The position numbers and the translations under genes are program-made. A model generated the notes under the pieces. That model was given only the letters and a program-made list of their open reading frames with translations, did no database searches and was not told the DNA's origin. Source: Rudanella lutea DSM 19387 (GTDB lineage: Bacteria > Bacteroidota > Bacteroidia > Cytophagales > Spirosomataceae). From it: a stretch of 64,000 nt of DNA. Of the stretch, positions 26,243 to 35,353 are shown in pieces (the stretch's first letter is position 1; the number at the start of each line of letters is the position of its first letter). The stretch spans positions 1,323,612 to 1,387,611 of the forward strand of contig NZ_KB913013.1 of the NCBI RefSeq assembly GCF_000383955.1, given 5' to 3'.

Positions 26243-29200
26243 TTAATACGTCCCCAAATACCCCCGCGCTTTCAGGATAGGCGCAACGGCTGTATTGGCC
26301 AGTTTCACCGCATCGGCCGACGACTCTGTGAGTTCGATACGGATACAGGTGACCGTTTGCGAGCGGCCATCGGGCGTGGGGGCGAAAAAGACGTACCAGC
26401 CATCGTTCTGCTTTTCGCCCATGACAATACGCTCGGGCGTACCGGTTTTACCCGCCACTCTGGCAACCTCAATCTTGGCCCGGCCACCCGGATTCGACTG
26501 CTCAATCATAAACTCCCGAAGCCGGTCAGCGTAGGCCGGCTCGCGCATCAGCGGTACACCTTTACCCAAAGCGACCCGCTTGCCAGCTCGCCGAACCACG
26601 TAGCGCGAAGGCTGCATAACGCCCCCGTTGGCAACGGCCCCGGCCATCCGGGCCAGCGCAATAGGCGTAGCCGTGAGCTGCCCCTGCCCCCACGCCAGCC
26701 CCGAAAACTCGCTCCGGTACCGCCGGGGGTAGCGCAAATCGTTGTAGAGCTTCCGCCGAACCACAAACGACGAATCATGCCAGTGTTTCATAATCTCGGC
26801 CCGATCGGTGGCAGAATGAGGGTCGGTAAAGGAGTAGCCCCCCACGTAGTCGATGTTCATACCCGTGGCCAGGTAGAGATTCGCCATTTCGTTGTCTAAG
26901 GCGTATTCATTGGCCAGGCGGATGAAGTACACGTTGCTCGACCGAACAATAGCCTGCCGCATATCGACCGCTCCCCCACAAGGCTCACTCTCCACCTTCC
27001 CCCGGCGGATAATTTCGCCACAACTGACCGAAAAACGCACGTCGGCTCCCTCGATACCCAGTTTGTTCAGTCCGGCGGTGGCCGTCATAATCTTGGCCGT
27101 TGAGCCGGGGGCTGTCGGGTAAGTCAGGGCCAGATCGCGCTCGGTAACCAGATACGGCAAACTCAGCCGTTCGCGGTCGGGCAGGGCCAGCTCGTCGGGG
27201 CGTTTCAGGTTGGGCAACGGGTACACGGCTGAGGCCAGCACCTCGCCCGAAGCGGCATCGAGCACCGCCACCGACATTCGCTTGTCGTTGAACTCCGATT
27301 CGGCCAGGGCTTTCTGCAATTCAACCTGCAAAGCCGCATCGACACTCAGGTAGAGGTTTCGGTTGCGGGCCCGGTATTCTTCCACCACCTGCCCGTCGAT
27401 TCCCGACCGGATAGCCGGAGCCAGTTCGCGGTAATCGTATAAGGGCAGGGTAAGCGCCCGGTCGACGGGGGCCGTAAAGCGGTCGGGCCGGTAGCGGGTT
27501 GTGAGCAGAGTGTTTTGCCGGGGATGGTTGTCAAAACCACGCAAATCGCTCAGGTGCGACGCTTCGGCAAAATAGCCGTTTTGCTGCGCCCAGAACAGCC
27601 GGGTATTGGCGTCGCCCACCCAGTAAAAAAGGTGCTCGCCAAAGGGGTAAAATCGTTTTAGCCGACGGCGACTAAGGGCCGTCAGGTCGGCTTGGTCGAG
27701 ACCAGCCTGCCGAAGCCGGGGCAGATTTCGGCGGACGGTATCGGGCGAACTCGTGGCCAACACCTGCCCCTTTCGGTCGTAGAGCGTACCAGCCGCCAGC
27801 ACGTCGGTCAGGCGATTAATCCGCGGATTGTAGCTGTAAACGGGCAAGCCATCGCGGCTCAGCACCCGGCTTGGGCGCACAATGTAGTCGGCCCAGTTGA
27901 GCAGAGCCACCTCGCCCGCCCGGCCGATCAGTACCAGCATCCCAATCAGAAAACCGGCAATCCCCGTAGCGAGCACGGGGTCGTACTGTTTCTCCAGATA
28001 CACATGCTGCTCCACATCGCCGGGCCGGGTCGAGAGAGCAAACACCACGCCCATGGCCGTCAGGTTGATAATGAGCGACACTTTGCCGTAACTCAGAAAG
28101 GGCACCGAAATGCCTGTAAGCGGAAACAGCCCCAATGAGCCGCCCGCAATCAGAAAAAACTGAACGCCCGTAGCCAGTGCAATGCCCGCACACAAATAAA
28201 AACTAAATGGCTGACCTGCCCGGCGGGCATGGAGCAGAGTTCGGTGCAGGAGAATGAACAGCAGCAGACAAACGACCACCAGGCCCGTCCAGCCCAGTTC
28301 TTCGGCCAGGCTCGGCAGCACCATATCAGTATGGGTGGCCGGCATGGCCGTCGCAAACCCTTTGCCAAGGCCCTGCCCGGTCCAGCCGCCGGTAGCCAGC
28401 GTCCAGAGGCTGTGCGCGAGGTGGTCGCCCCCGTACACATCGTTGTTCCAGGGACTGAGCCACATGGCTTTACGGTCGGCCAGGCGGTCGCCCACTACCG
28501 GAATCTGATCGCCAAAGGCAAAAGCGGCCATTACCAGCACCAGTAGCACCGGCCCCTCGGCGAGCAAGGCCAGCCAACCCGCGGGCGTTGCCGACCGGGC
28601 ATGACCCGTCAGTACCAGCAAACCAAGGGCTACCACTACGGCCACCCCGGTAGCCAGTACCGCAGGCAACAGCCAAAGGGCCACGCCGTACGCTACGCCG
28701 GTCAGGAGCGTGATGCCCAACGTTTGGCGGGCAATGGTGTAAAACAAGAGAAACGTAAAGCCCACCACCAGGGCCGGGCCCATATCGCCGAGCAACAGGT
28801 ACAGCCCCATGAGCCCGCTCACGCCCATAAATACCCCGGCACTCACACGCCAGCGCCAGCGCAGGTCGGGCAGGGTGCGGAGTTGCTCTTCGTGGGCGGC
28901 AAAAAAACCCGCCAGAAACAGCAGAATGAGGTATTTGGTGAGCTCGCTGGGTTGAAAGAGCAAGCCGCCCACGTTCAGGTTGACCCGCACCCCACTACCC
29001 TCAGGGCCGGTGCCGAAAGCGAGTGTCAGGCCCGCCAGTGCAAAAGCCAGCACGAGCCAGGTCCAGCCCGTGAGCCGGAACGTGGACCGACGGCGCAGGT
29101 TGACCAGCGGATCGAACCACCAGCGGGTGTAAAACCGGCCCACGTTCAATTGTGATACCAACGCCAGCCCCAGCAAACCCAGCCCAACGCCCAGCATGGT

Positions 29201-30223
29201 TTGGCCGCCGTAGAACGTATCCTGCAACGGGTCCTGAATCGCCATCAACGTAAGCAACGACAATCCGGTGAGTACCATCAGCACCGGCAGCAGCAGCGGA
29301 TCGGGCCGGAACCGCCGGATCGACCAGAACCCGTAAACCGCCCAGAACGCCAGCCCAAATAAGCCCACCTGTAGCCAGTACAGCCATCCAAACTCCGCGG
29401 GGGTACGCACTGTAAAGGCACCGTCGCTTTTGAGCTGCCCGTAGGCTACGGGGCCAATGAGTCGCAGCGTGTGCGGACGGGCCGAAAACTGAAAATCAAG
29501 CGAGCGGGTCAGGCTACTCGTGCCGCGTCGGCCGCCAAATTCAAACCCCGGCCGAAGCGGTAATACGCTGTACGCACCCTCGGGTTGAAGATCGGCAAAC
29601 ACAAACCGGCCGTCGGCATCGGTGCGGGCGTACGTGAGCGAGTCGCTACGCCGGGCGTCGCGACGCCCGGCGTCGTAACGCTTGAGTTGCACGAGCACGT
29701 CGGCCATGGGTCGGGGAGATTCGGCATTGTCGAGTACCTGCCCAGACAGTTGCAGGCCGCCCGCCCCTACCACCGACGGATAAGCCCGTGGATTTTGTAA
29801 CTCCCGCACATAACTGGCCGAATCGAAGCCAATCAGTTGCCGCGATACGCGCAGTCGGCTGGCAAAATTATCGCCACCGATAGGGCTTTTCCACGGCAGG
29901 GGCGTCCGCACGGCAAACGCCCGTTTATTGATGGCCCCTAAATTATCGGGGGTTCCCTCCTGCCGCAGTTTGGCGGGCAGCGAGTCGGCAATCAGGTCGA
30001 CATCGCGGCTATCCGACAGGTAATTACCCTGCCGAAACAGCCGCCGGATAGCCTCGCCCCGCAAACCCGGTTCGAGGTTGAGCCGGTTGCCGGTCAGATA
30101 CGCCTGCTCAGCCTCCTGAAGCACCGGCACCCGGTTGATATACAGGCGGGTAAACAACAGCAACAGTAGCACCGTAGCTCCGAGCAGATAACCGCGCCCG
30201 GCCGGAAACAATCGTTCATTCAT
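26243..30223 (-). CDS. Fused SEDS glycan polymerase (RodA/FtsW) and class B penicillin-binding protein
   Basis: 1326 residues. One helix (11-30), then an extracytoplasmic part with a carboxypeptidase-regulatory-like beta domain at ~155-245. SEDS helices span ~280-740: QPSELTK (424-430), the loop HTDMVLPSLAEELG with Asp633, the Asp that is essential in RodA/FtsW, and VPFLSYG (707-713). One more helix (~750-770) leads to the transpeptidase: Ser1041-Thr-Ala-Lys1044, SSN 1095-1097, KTG 1259-1261. It can polymerise lipid II and cross-link the product. Normally the two are separate proteins (RodA-PbpA, FtsW-FtsI). It follows the kinase gene by 21 bases. Frames are intact, so this is a true fusion. 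Confidence 0.93.
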   Translation of the reverse strand: MNERLFPAGRGYLLGATVLLLLLFTRLYINRVPVLQEAEQAYLTGNRLNLEPGLRGEAIRRLFRQGNYLSDSRDVDLIADSLPAKLRQEGTPDNLGAINKRAFAVRTPLPWKSPIGGDNFASRLRVSRQLIGFDSASYVRELQNPRAYPSVVGAGGLQLSGQVLDNAESPRPMADVLVQLKRYDAGRRDARRSDSLTYARTDADGRFVFADLQPEGAYSVLPLRPGFEFGGRRGTSSLTRSLDFQFSARPHTLRLIGPVAYGQLKSDGAFTVRTPAEFGWLYWLQVGLFGLAFWAVYGFWSIRRFRPDPLLLPVLMVLTGLSLLTLMAIQDPLQDTFYGGQTMLGVGLGLLGLALVSQLNVGRFYTRWWFDPLVNLRRRSTFRLTGWTWLVLAFALAGLTLAFGTGPEGSGVRVNLNVGGLLFQPSELTKYLILLFLAGFFAAHEEQLRTLPDLRWRWRVSAGVFMGVSGLMGLYLLLGDMGPALVVGFTFLLFYTIARQTLGITLLTGVAYGVALWLLPAVLATGVAVVVALGLLVLTGHARSATPAGWLALLAEGPVLLVLVMAAFAFGDQIPVVGDRLADRKAMWLSPWNNDVYGGDHLAHSLWTLATGGWTGQGLGKGFATAMPATHTDMVLPSLAEELGWTGLVVVCLLLFILLHRTLLHARRAGQPFSFYLCAGIALATGVQFFLIAGGSLGLFPLTGISVPFLSYGKVSLIINLTAMGVVFALSTRPGDVEQHVYLEKQYDPVLATGIAGFLIGMLVLIGRAGEVALLNWADYIVRPSRVLSRDGLPVYSYNPRINRLTDVLAAGTLYDRKGQVLATSSPDTVRRNLPRLRQAGLDQADLTALSRRRLKRFYPFGEHLFYWVGDANTRLFWAQQNGYFAEASHLSDLRGFDNHPRQNTLLTTRYRPDRFTAPVDRALTLPLYDYRELAPAIRSGIDGQVVEEYRARNRNLYLSVDAALQVELQKALAESEFNDKRMSVAVLDAASGEVLASAVYPLPNLKRPDELALPDRERLSLPYLVTERDLALTYPTAPGSTAKIMTATAGLNKLGIEGADVRFSVSCGEIIRRGKVESEPCGGAVDMRQAIVRSSNVYFIRLANEYALDNEMANLYLATGMNIDYVGGYSFTDPHSATDRAEIMKHWHDSSFVVRRKLYNDLRYPRRYRSEFSGLAWGQGQLTATPIALARMAGAVANGGVMQPSRYVVRRAGKRVALGKGVPLMREPAYADRLREFMIEQSNPGGRAKIEVARVAGKTGTPERIVMGEKQNDGWYVFFAPTPDGRSQTVTCIRIELTESSADAVKLANTAVAPILKARGYLGTY

Positions 30224-30244
30224 TATGCAGAAATAAGCTGACGT

Positions 30245-31540
30245 CTAATTTTGTGTCGTGTCGGGCACGGCCTCTCCGACGGAATCAGGTAGCGCTGTCC
30301 GCTCCTGAGGTATTTCATCCGAGGCCGATTCGGTCGCGAGGGGCTCCGTTTGAGCTTCGTTCTCACGTTCCGTGTCACCGCCAGATTCCGTAGCAGTATC
30401 AGCCGGAACAGGGCTCGATTCAGGCTCACTCAAGGTACTGTCGGCAGCCACAACGGCGGTCGAATCGGTCGGTAGCGTCTGGTTTTGGGCGTTGCCATCG
30501 GCAGGGCGGGTGTACAGAAACAGAGCCAGTGCCGCAGCGGCCACCCCACCCCCAATACCCCACCAAGCCCATTGGCCCGGACGCGGTTCGTCGACAGGCA
30601 CCACCTCATCGGGCACCCGCTGAACCGTTGGGCCAACCCTTGTTTTGGGACCGTATCCGGCGGGTTCTTTCGCCGACCAATTGGCCTGCAAATGCTCCAC
30701 CCGGCTTTGTTCGAGTGCCAGTTCCAGTTGGTCGGGGTTCCGAAGGCGCTCCTGCGGATTTCGTTCCAACAAACGCATCAGCAGGTTTTGCAGACCGGGC
30801 GGAATGGGCTCCCCCGAGGGTCGTACCGGCGTAGGTATGGGTGCCGTTAGCACTTGCTGCATGAAATAGGCCAACCCAGTTTCATGCTCCAGCCGAAAGG
30901 GCACCTGTCCGGTCAGGCACTCGTACAGCACCACGCCTAGGGCGTAGTAATCGGCAGCCTCGTCGATCTGACGCGGATTATCGAACTGTTCGGGGGCGGC
31001 ATACTCACAGGTCATCATCGACTGCCCGGTGCGGGTGCGGGCGTTATCGTCAGACCAGAATTTGGCAATGCCGAAATCCGTGAGCAGCACATGCAGTTCG
31101 CCACTCACCAGCTTTCGGTACAGAATATTCTCGGGTTTTATGTCGCGGTGAACCACCCGGAGCGGGTGCACCGCCCGGAAAGCCTCGGTTAGTTGCAACC
31201 CCAACCGGATCACCGTCGGGATAGGCAGCGGCCCCTGTTGGCGCAACAGCGCGCGCACGTCGCCCCCTTCCACGTAATCCATTACCACATACGGCATAGC
31301 CGCAGTTAGCTGCACTTCACGCACCCGCACCACATTGGGGTGATTCAGTTGGGTCATAATGACCGACTCCCGCTCAAATCGCCGGAGCGTATCGGGGTCG
31401 GCCGGAAAAGCGTATTGTTTAATGGCTACCACCTCACCTGTAGCTGTGTGCCGGGCTTTGAGCACGCGGGTGTTGCCCCGGCCCAGTTCGGCCAGCACCT
31501 CATAACCGGGCAGGTGTGTGTTAAAATTAACCGTCGACAT
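30245..31540 (-). CDS. Membrane Ser/Thr protein kinase (PknB-like), copy B
   Basis: 431 residues. Kinase domain 13-280: glycine loop LGRGNTRVLKA, Lys41, catalytic HRDIKPEN (131-138), DFG 155-157 and APEQ. After a linker with RVGPTVQRVPDE, one helix (WAWWGIGGGVAAAALALFLY, near 345-365) leads to a Ser/Thr/Glu/Pro-rich outside tail with no PASTA domains. The cytoplasmic kinase may phosphorylate Thr residues on the FHA-linked proteins or the SEDS-PBP. It begins five bases after the other kinase and is highly similar to it, so a tandem duplication is likely. Confidence 0.92.
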   Translation of the reverse strand: MSTVNFNTHLPGYEVLAELGRGNTRVLKARHTATGEVVAIKQYAFPADPDTLRRFERESVIMTQLNHPNVVRVREVQLTAAMPYVVMDYVEGGDVRALLRQQGPLPIPTVIRLGLQLTEAFRAVHPLRVVHRDIKPENILYRKLVSGELHVLLTDFGIAKFWSDDNARTRTGQSMMTCEYAAPEQFDNPRQIDEAADYYALGVVLYECLTGQVPFRLEHETGLAYFMQQVLTAPIPTPVRPSGEPIPPGLQNLLMRLLERNPQERLRNPDQLELALEQSRVEHLQANWSAKEPAGYGPKTRVGPTVQRVPDEVVPVDEPRPGQWAWWGIGGGVAAAALALFLYTRPADGNAQNQTLPTDSTAVVAADSTLSEPESSPVPADTATESGGDTERENEAQTEPLATESASDEIPQERTALPDSVGEAVPDTTQN

Positions 31541-31545
31541 GACTA

Positions 31546-33108
31546 TCAGGGGTTGGGCAACGAAGAGGAAGCAAGGCTGTCGGATGGGGCGGCATCAGCG
31601 CGGAGCACTTTGGCACTGAACCGTATGCCCCGTTGGCTGTCGGGTGCCCGGCGGGTGATAGAGCCGCCGGGGCCAATGTTGTTGAAATACATGATCGGCG
31701 ACTTGAACGTATCGCCATTATCTTTCACATACGTCACCTGCACCGCCACCGACTTAAACGTAACCGTCGACGGGTTTTCCAACTTCACCGATAAGCCTTT
31801 TACGCCCCCAAAAAAGCCTACTTTCCCACCGAAAGCGGTAGCTTCGAGCTGTTTGGTGGCCCGGCTAACCTCCTCCTGATAGCGTTTGCGGGCCGCTTCG
31901 AGCGCCAGTTGTCGCCGACGTTCTTCCTGCGCCCGTTTTTCGGCAGCTGATACCGTCAGGTCCGAAAACTCAAACGTTTCCGAATCGCTTTCGGAATTTT
32001 CGGCACGGCTCACACCGGCCAAACCGGGGGTTACCGGCCGCGATGCCGTCGGTGTGAAGTACCAGTACACCCACAACCCGGTCAGCAGCAAGGCCCCTAC
32101 CAACGCAGCCATTGGCCACACGGCACGGCTCCGGCGGGGTACCGTAATCCTCTCCTTATCCGTATTCGACACCGGGCGCACGGGGGTTTCGGGCGCGGCT
32201 TTTTCCCGAACCGGGGGCCGAAACGCCACTGTCTGCCCCGAGACGGGCTTTTGCTGATGGTACAGCTGCTCTACCTCGGCCTGTTTGAGAGCCAGCTTGG
32301 CCACATCGGGGTTATGCAGCCGTTCGCGGCAGTTTTTGGTCAGCAACTGATCGAGCAGAGCCACCATACTCCCCGGCAGGGCCTCACCCGTGGGCAGCAC
32401 CGGCGGAGGGGGCGGGGTACTAAGCACCATGTTCATAAACGTGACCAGCCCGCTCTCATCGCGCATGGCAAACGGCACGCGCCCGGTGAGGCATTCGTAG
32501 AGCACCACGCCCAGAGCGTAGTAATCGGCAGCCTCGTCGATTTGACGGGGATTGTCGAACTGCTCAGGGGCCGCGTACTCGTACGTCATCAGCGACTGCC
32601 CGGTTACCGTAACGGGCTGTTCGTGCAGACGCGCCACGCCAAAATCAGTCAGCAGAAAGTGTAGCTCCCCACTCGACAGCTGCCGGTACAGGATGTTTTC
32701 GGGCTTCAGATCGCGGTGGATAATGCCCTGCGCGTGAATGAGCCGGAACACATCGAGCATTTGCAACCCCAGCCGGATGGTCACATCTACGGGCAGGTGG
32801 TTCTGCGTACTGAGCAAATGCCGCAAACTGCCCCCTTCCACGTAGTCCATCACCAGATACGGCAGGTCGGTATCGAGCCGGACCTCGCGCACCCGCACAA
32901 TGTTGGGGTGGCTCATTCGGGTCATAATGGCCGATTCTCGCTCGAAACGGCGTAAGGTATCGGCGTCCGTATTGAGCGAAAAGTGTTTGATGGCCACCAG
33001 ATCGCCGGTGGCAATATGCCGGGCTTTAAGCACGCGGGCGTTGCTGCGGTTTATCTCGCCCAAAACGTCATAGCCCGGAAAATTGGTATTGAAACTAACG
33101 GTTGGCAT
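31546..33108 (-). CDS. Membrane Ser/Thr protein kinase (PknB-like), copy A
   Basis: 520 residues from ATG at 33108, five bases after the phosphatase stop; an in-frame TTG at 33117 is less likely. Kinase motifs: Lys41, HRDLKPEN (131-138), DFG 155-157, EYAAPEQ. The glycine loop is degenerate, GEINRSNARV, unlike that of its neighbour. A helix (AVWPMAALVGALLLTGLWVYWY, ~335-356) separates the kinase from a coiled-coil part (AEKRAQEERRRQLALEAAR) and a C-terminal beta domain with VTFKSVAVQVTYVKDNGDT, which might sense something at the envelope. It has no PASTA repeats. Confidence 0.92.
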   Translation of the reverse strand: MPTVSFNTNFPGYDVLGEINRSNARVLKARHIATGDLVAIKHFSLNTDADTLRRFERESAIMTRMSHPNIVRVREVRLDTDLPYLVMDYVEGGSLRHLLSTQNHLPVDVTIRLGLQMLDVFRLIHAQGIIHRDLKPENILYRQLSSGELHFLLTDFGVARLHEQPVTVTGQSLMTYEYAAPEQFDNPRQIDEAADYYALGVVLYECLTGRVPFAMRDESGLVTFMNMVLSTPPPPPVLPTGEALPGSMVALLDQLLTKNCRERLHNPDVAKLALKQAEVEQLYHQQKPVSGQTVAFRPPVREKAAPETPVRPVSNTDKERITVPRRSRAVWPMAALVGALLLTGLWVYWYFTPTASRPVTPGLAGVSRAENSESDSETFEFSDLTVSAAEKRAQEERRRQLALEAARKRYQEEVSRATKQLEATAFGGKVGFFGGVKGLSVKLENPSTVTFKSVAVQVTYVKDNGDTFKSPIMYFNNIGPGGSITRRAPDSQRGIRFSAKVLRADAAPSDSLASSSLPNP

Positions 33109-33113
33109 AGTCG

Positions 33114-34172
33114 TCAAGGCGTTCGAGTTGAGTCAATCGTTGTGAATGGTTTCGGGGTTCGGGCCGAGTCGGCTCGTACAGGTTGGGGGCGCGGTGTAGG
33201 TTCGGAGGGGCTAAGTTGCCACCAGAGTACCCCAGCCAATACCCCCAACACAACCAGCACGAGTGCACCCCACCGGCGTTTGGGCGGCTGTTCGGGTAAA
33301 GCCTCAGCGGCCAGAGTGGCCTCCGATTGCATCAGCCCCTGGGTTCCCACCCGTATCGAGGCCGTAGCTGACCGGGAGTCATCTATCGGAAGGGCCGGGG
33401 CTATTTCTGCTCCCTCCGGTGCTGAATAACGACCGAGCACCACCGTGATATTGTCGTGTCCGCCGGCTTCGTTGGCCGCGCCAATGAGGGCCTCTATCTG
33501 TTCGGCTACCGGCATGGGTTGGCCAAGTACATCCATCAGTTGAGCCCGCGTCAGCATATCCGTCAGGCCGTCGCTGCACAGCAACAGCACGTCGCCCGGC
33601 TCAAAATCGCTTTCACCCGATTCCAGAAAATCGGGGTCATCGACCCGATGAGGCATGGAGCCCACATCGCGCAGAATTTCGTTCCGGCGCGGATGCCGCA
33701 TGGCCTCCCGTTCGGTGAGCTGATTGGCATCTTCGCGTACACCCACGAGTGAGTGGTCGTGGGTAATTTTTTCGAGTTGGCCCTGCCGGAATCGGTACAG
33801 CCGGGTGTCGCCCACGTGCACGTAGTACAGGCGCCCGAGCTGCGCATCGGCCACCACAACCGTCAGCACACAACACATCCGGGCCAGGGCCGGGTTTTGC
33901 TGCCGTTGCTGCACAATCTGGTTATTGGCAAACACCACGGCCTCGCGGAGCATGGTGAGTGTGTCGCCCGTAGGCGTAGCCATGTACTGCCCAATCGACT
34001 CCCGCGCCAGGGCTGCAGCCTCGGCTCCGCCCGCGTATCCGCCCACACCATCGATCACCGCCAACAGCACACTGTGGTCGGTCCAGAGCGGCCCGGCCAG
34101 ATACGTATCCTGATTGTCGTGCCGGTTCTGACCTACGTCGGTCTGACCAGCTATCTCTAAAAGCGTCGTCAT
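33114..34172 (-). CDS. PP2C-type Ser/Thr phosphatase (PstP-like)
   Basis: 352 residues. Metal-binding motifs are all present: QDTYL near residue 22, IDGVGG at ~40, SDGLTDML at ~200 and GGHDNITVV at ~235. The domain runs to about 245. A linker and one helix (ALVLVVLGVLAGVLWW, ~298-315) end in a short outside tail rich in Pro/Arg. Same topology as mycobacterial PstP, which removes phosphate from PknA/PknB and cell-wall proteins. The start is 11 bases after the small membrane peptide and the stop is next to the first kinase, so it is in the middle of the operon. Confidence 0.93.
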   Translation of the reverse strand: MTTLLEIAGQTDVGQNRHDNQDTYLAGPLWTDHSVLLAVIDGVGGYAGGAEAAALARESIGQYMATPTGDTLTMLREAVVFANNQIVQQRQQNPALARMCCVLTVVVADAQLGRLYYVHVGDTRLYRFRQGQLEKITHDHSLVGVREDANQLTEREAMRHPRRNEILRDVGSMPHRVDDPDFLESGESDFEPGDVLLLCSDGLTDMLTRAQLMDVLGQPMPVAEQIEALIGAANEAGGHDNITVVLGRYSAPEGAEIAPALPIDDSRSATASIRVGTQGLMQSEATLAAEALPEQPPKRRWGALVLVVLGVLAGVLWWQLSPSEPTPRPQPVRADSARTPKPFTTIDSTRTP

Positions 34173-34183
34173 GCGGCAGGGTG

Positions 34184-34267
34184 TTATTGGGGCAGATTTC
34201 GGAAGTGCCGCACCAGCAGCACGCCCACAAACACGGTTAACACGAGCGCAATAATCACATCAATCAT
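34184..34267 (-). CDS. 27-residue single-pass membrane peptide
   Basis: ATG at 34267 to TAA at 34184. The peptide starts MIDVIIALVLTVFVGVLLV and ends RHFRNLPQ: one membrane helix followed by a basic tail. It starts three bases after the upstream FHA stop and ends 11 bases before the phosphatase start, spacing that fits a translated operon gene better than chance. It might stabilise a membrane complex of kinases and the SEDS-PBP. No family recognised. Confidence 0.6.
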   Translation of the reverse strand: MIDVIIALVLTVFVGVLLVRHFRNLPQ

Positions 34268-34270
34268 ACG

Positions 34271-35338
34271 TCAGTCGGTGCGGGTAAACGTGAGCGTGAC
34301 AACTCCATTGAGCAAAATCTGCGACGGGCTCGGCAACTCCACCCAAACCGGGTTGGTCGGTTCGCTGCGGGCCACAATCTGCTCGTTCAAGCGGGTTTCG
34401 TGTGCGCTGAACGAAGCCAGCTGAAACACCCCGGCGGAGGCATCGTACCGAATCCGGGCGTGGGGGTTCGACACGTAGGGCGACCGAAGCCGGATGTAAT
34501 TGGCAAACGCGCCATTGTCGGGCTCATGCCGGGCAATAACCACTTCGCGGTCTTTCATCCAGTGGGTTTCTTCGGTGTTCTGATCGGCCATGTAGCAATC
34601 AATCCGGGCCAGGTGTTCGGGCCGGACCGGAGCTACTGGTGGCACTACAGGGCCGGGCGCGGTGGCGGGTGCCACCGACTGCGGGGCCGGGGCATTCGCT
34701 GATGCAACCCCGTCGGTAACAGCCGGGGCAGGCACCGGGGGGGCCAACCGGGCCGGGTCGATACGCACGGCAAACGCCCCCGACTCGCGGAAGTCGATGT
34801 GCCCAAAAGCGGGCAGGTTCACGTCCATTTTTTCGTAGACGTTCGTGTTTTTCACCTTGCGCGTAGCCTTCAGATTACTGTTTGCCGACGGCCGGGGGCC
34901 GGGGTCAATTTCAAGCGAATGCCCGGTCAACGAGCCAATCACCTCAATATCGGCGGGGCCAATGGCGCGGCCTTCAAACTCGGTGCCCGGCCCAAACTTA
35001 AACTGCCAGTGCGAGGCCACGGTGACAATTCGGTCGTCACCGCCCTTGCGCCGGTCTATGGCGGCATAAAACGCATTGACGGCCTCATTGACAATCACGG
35101 GCAGAGCCGCCAGCCGTTCGGTATAGCTCGACGGGTGGAGAATGACAATGTAGTGGGCATCAAAAAGCAGGCTGTTCCCAATGCTTTCGCGGTTGAGCGA
35201 GGCCTCAAAGCAACGGATCAGCTCGTGCAGAATCCGGTCGCTTTTGATTGGTTCGGGCGCGCCCGACTGCCGCTTGGGCACGAGCAGGTTACTTAACTGA
35301 TCCCAAAAGGTCTTGGGTTGCTTTTCCATCGGATACAT
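34271..35338 (-). CDS. FHA domain protein, first gene of the signalling operon
   Basis: 355 residues from 35338 (MYPMEKQPKTFW); 35329 is possible. A promoter box at 35354-35361 lies between this start and any earlier in-frame one, so longer versions are excluded. N-terminal domain (20-160) begins DRILHELIRCFEASLN and resembles in size and position the N-terminal domain of actinobacterial FhaA, though similarity is weak by eye. A Pro/Ala-rich linker follows, then the FHA domain at ~250-355 (PYVSNPHARIRYD). The phosphopeptide Arg is not obvious, with REVVIARHEP at that place. Likely a phosphothreonine reader for the kinases downstream. Confidence 0.85.
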   Translation of the reverse strand: MYPMEKQPKTFWDQLSNLLVPKRQSGAPEPIKSDRILHELIRCFEASLNRESIGNSLLFDAHYIVILHPSSYTERLAALPVIVNEAVNAFYAAIDRRKGGDDRIVTVASHWQFKFGPGTEFEGRAIGPADIEVIGSLTGHSLEIDPGPRPSANSNLKATRKVKNTNVYEKMDVNLPAFGHIDFRESGAFAVRIDPARLAPPVPAPAVTDGVASANAPAPQSVAPATAPGPVVPPVAPVRPEHLARIDCYMADQNTEETHWMKDREVVIARHEPDNGAFANYIRLRSPYVSNPHARIRYDASAGVFQLASFSAHETRLNEQIVARSEPTNPVWVELPSPSQILLNGVVTLTFTRTD

Positions 35339-35353
35339 AACGAACCTTTGCCG

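Noticed and set aside
25100..35338. Operon as a phage-defence (kinase-based) island
   Set aside because: No integrase, nuclease, or helicase is present, and the SEDS-PBP fusion ties the kinases to wall synthesis instead.
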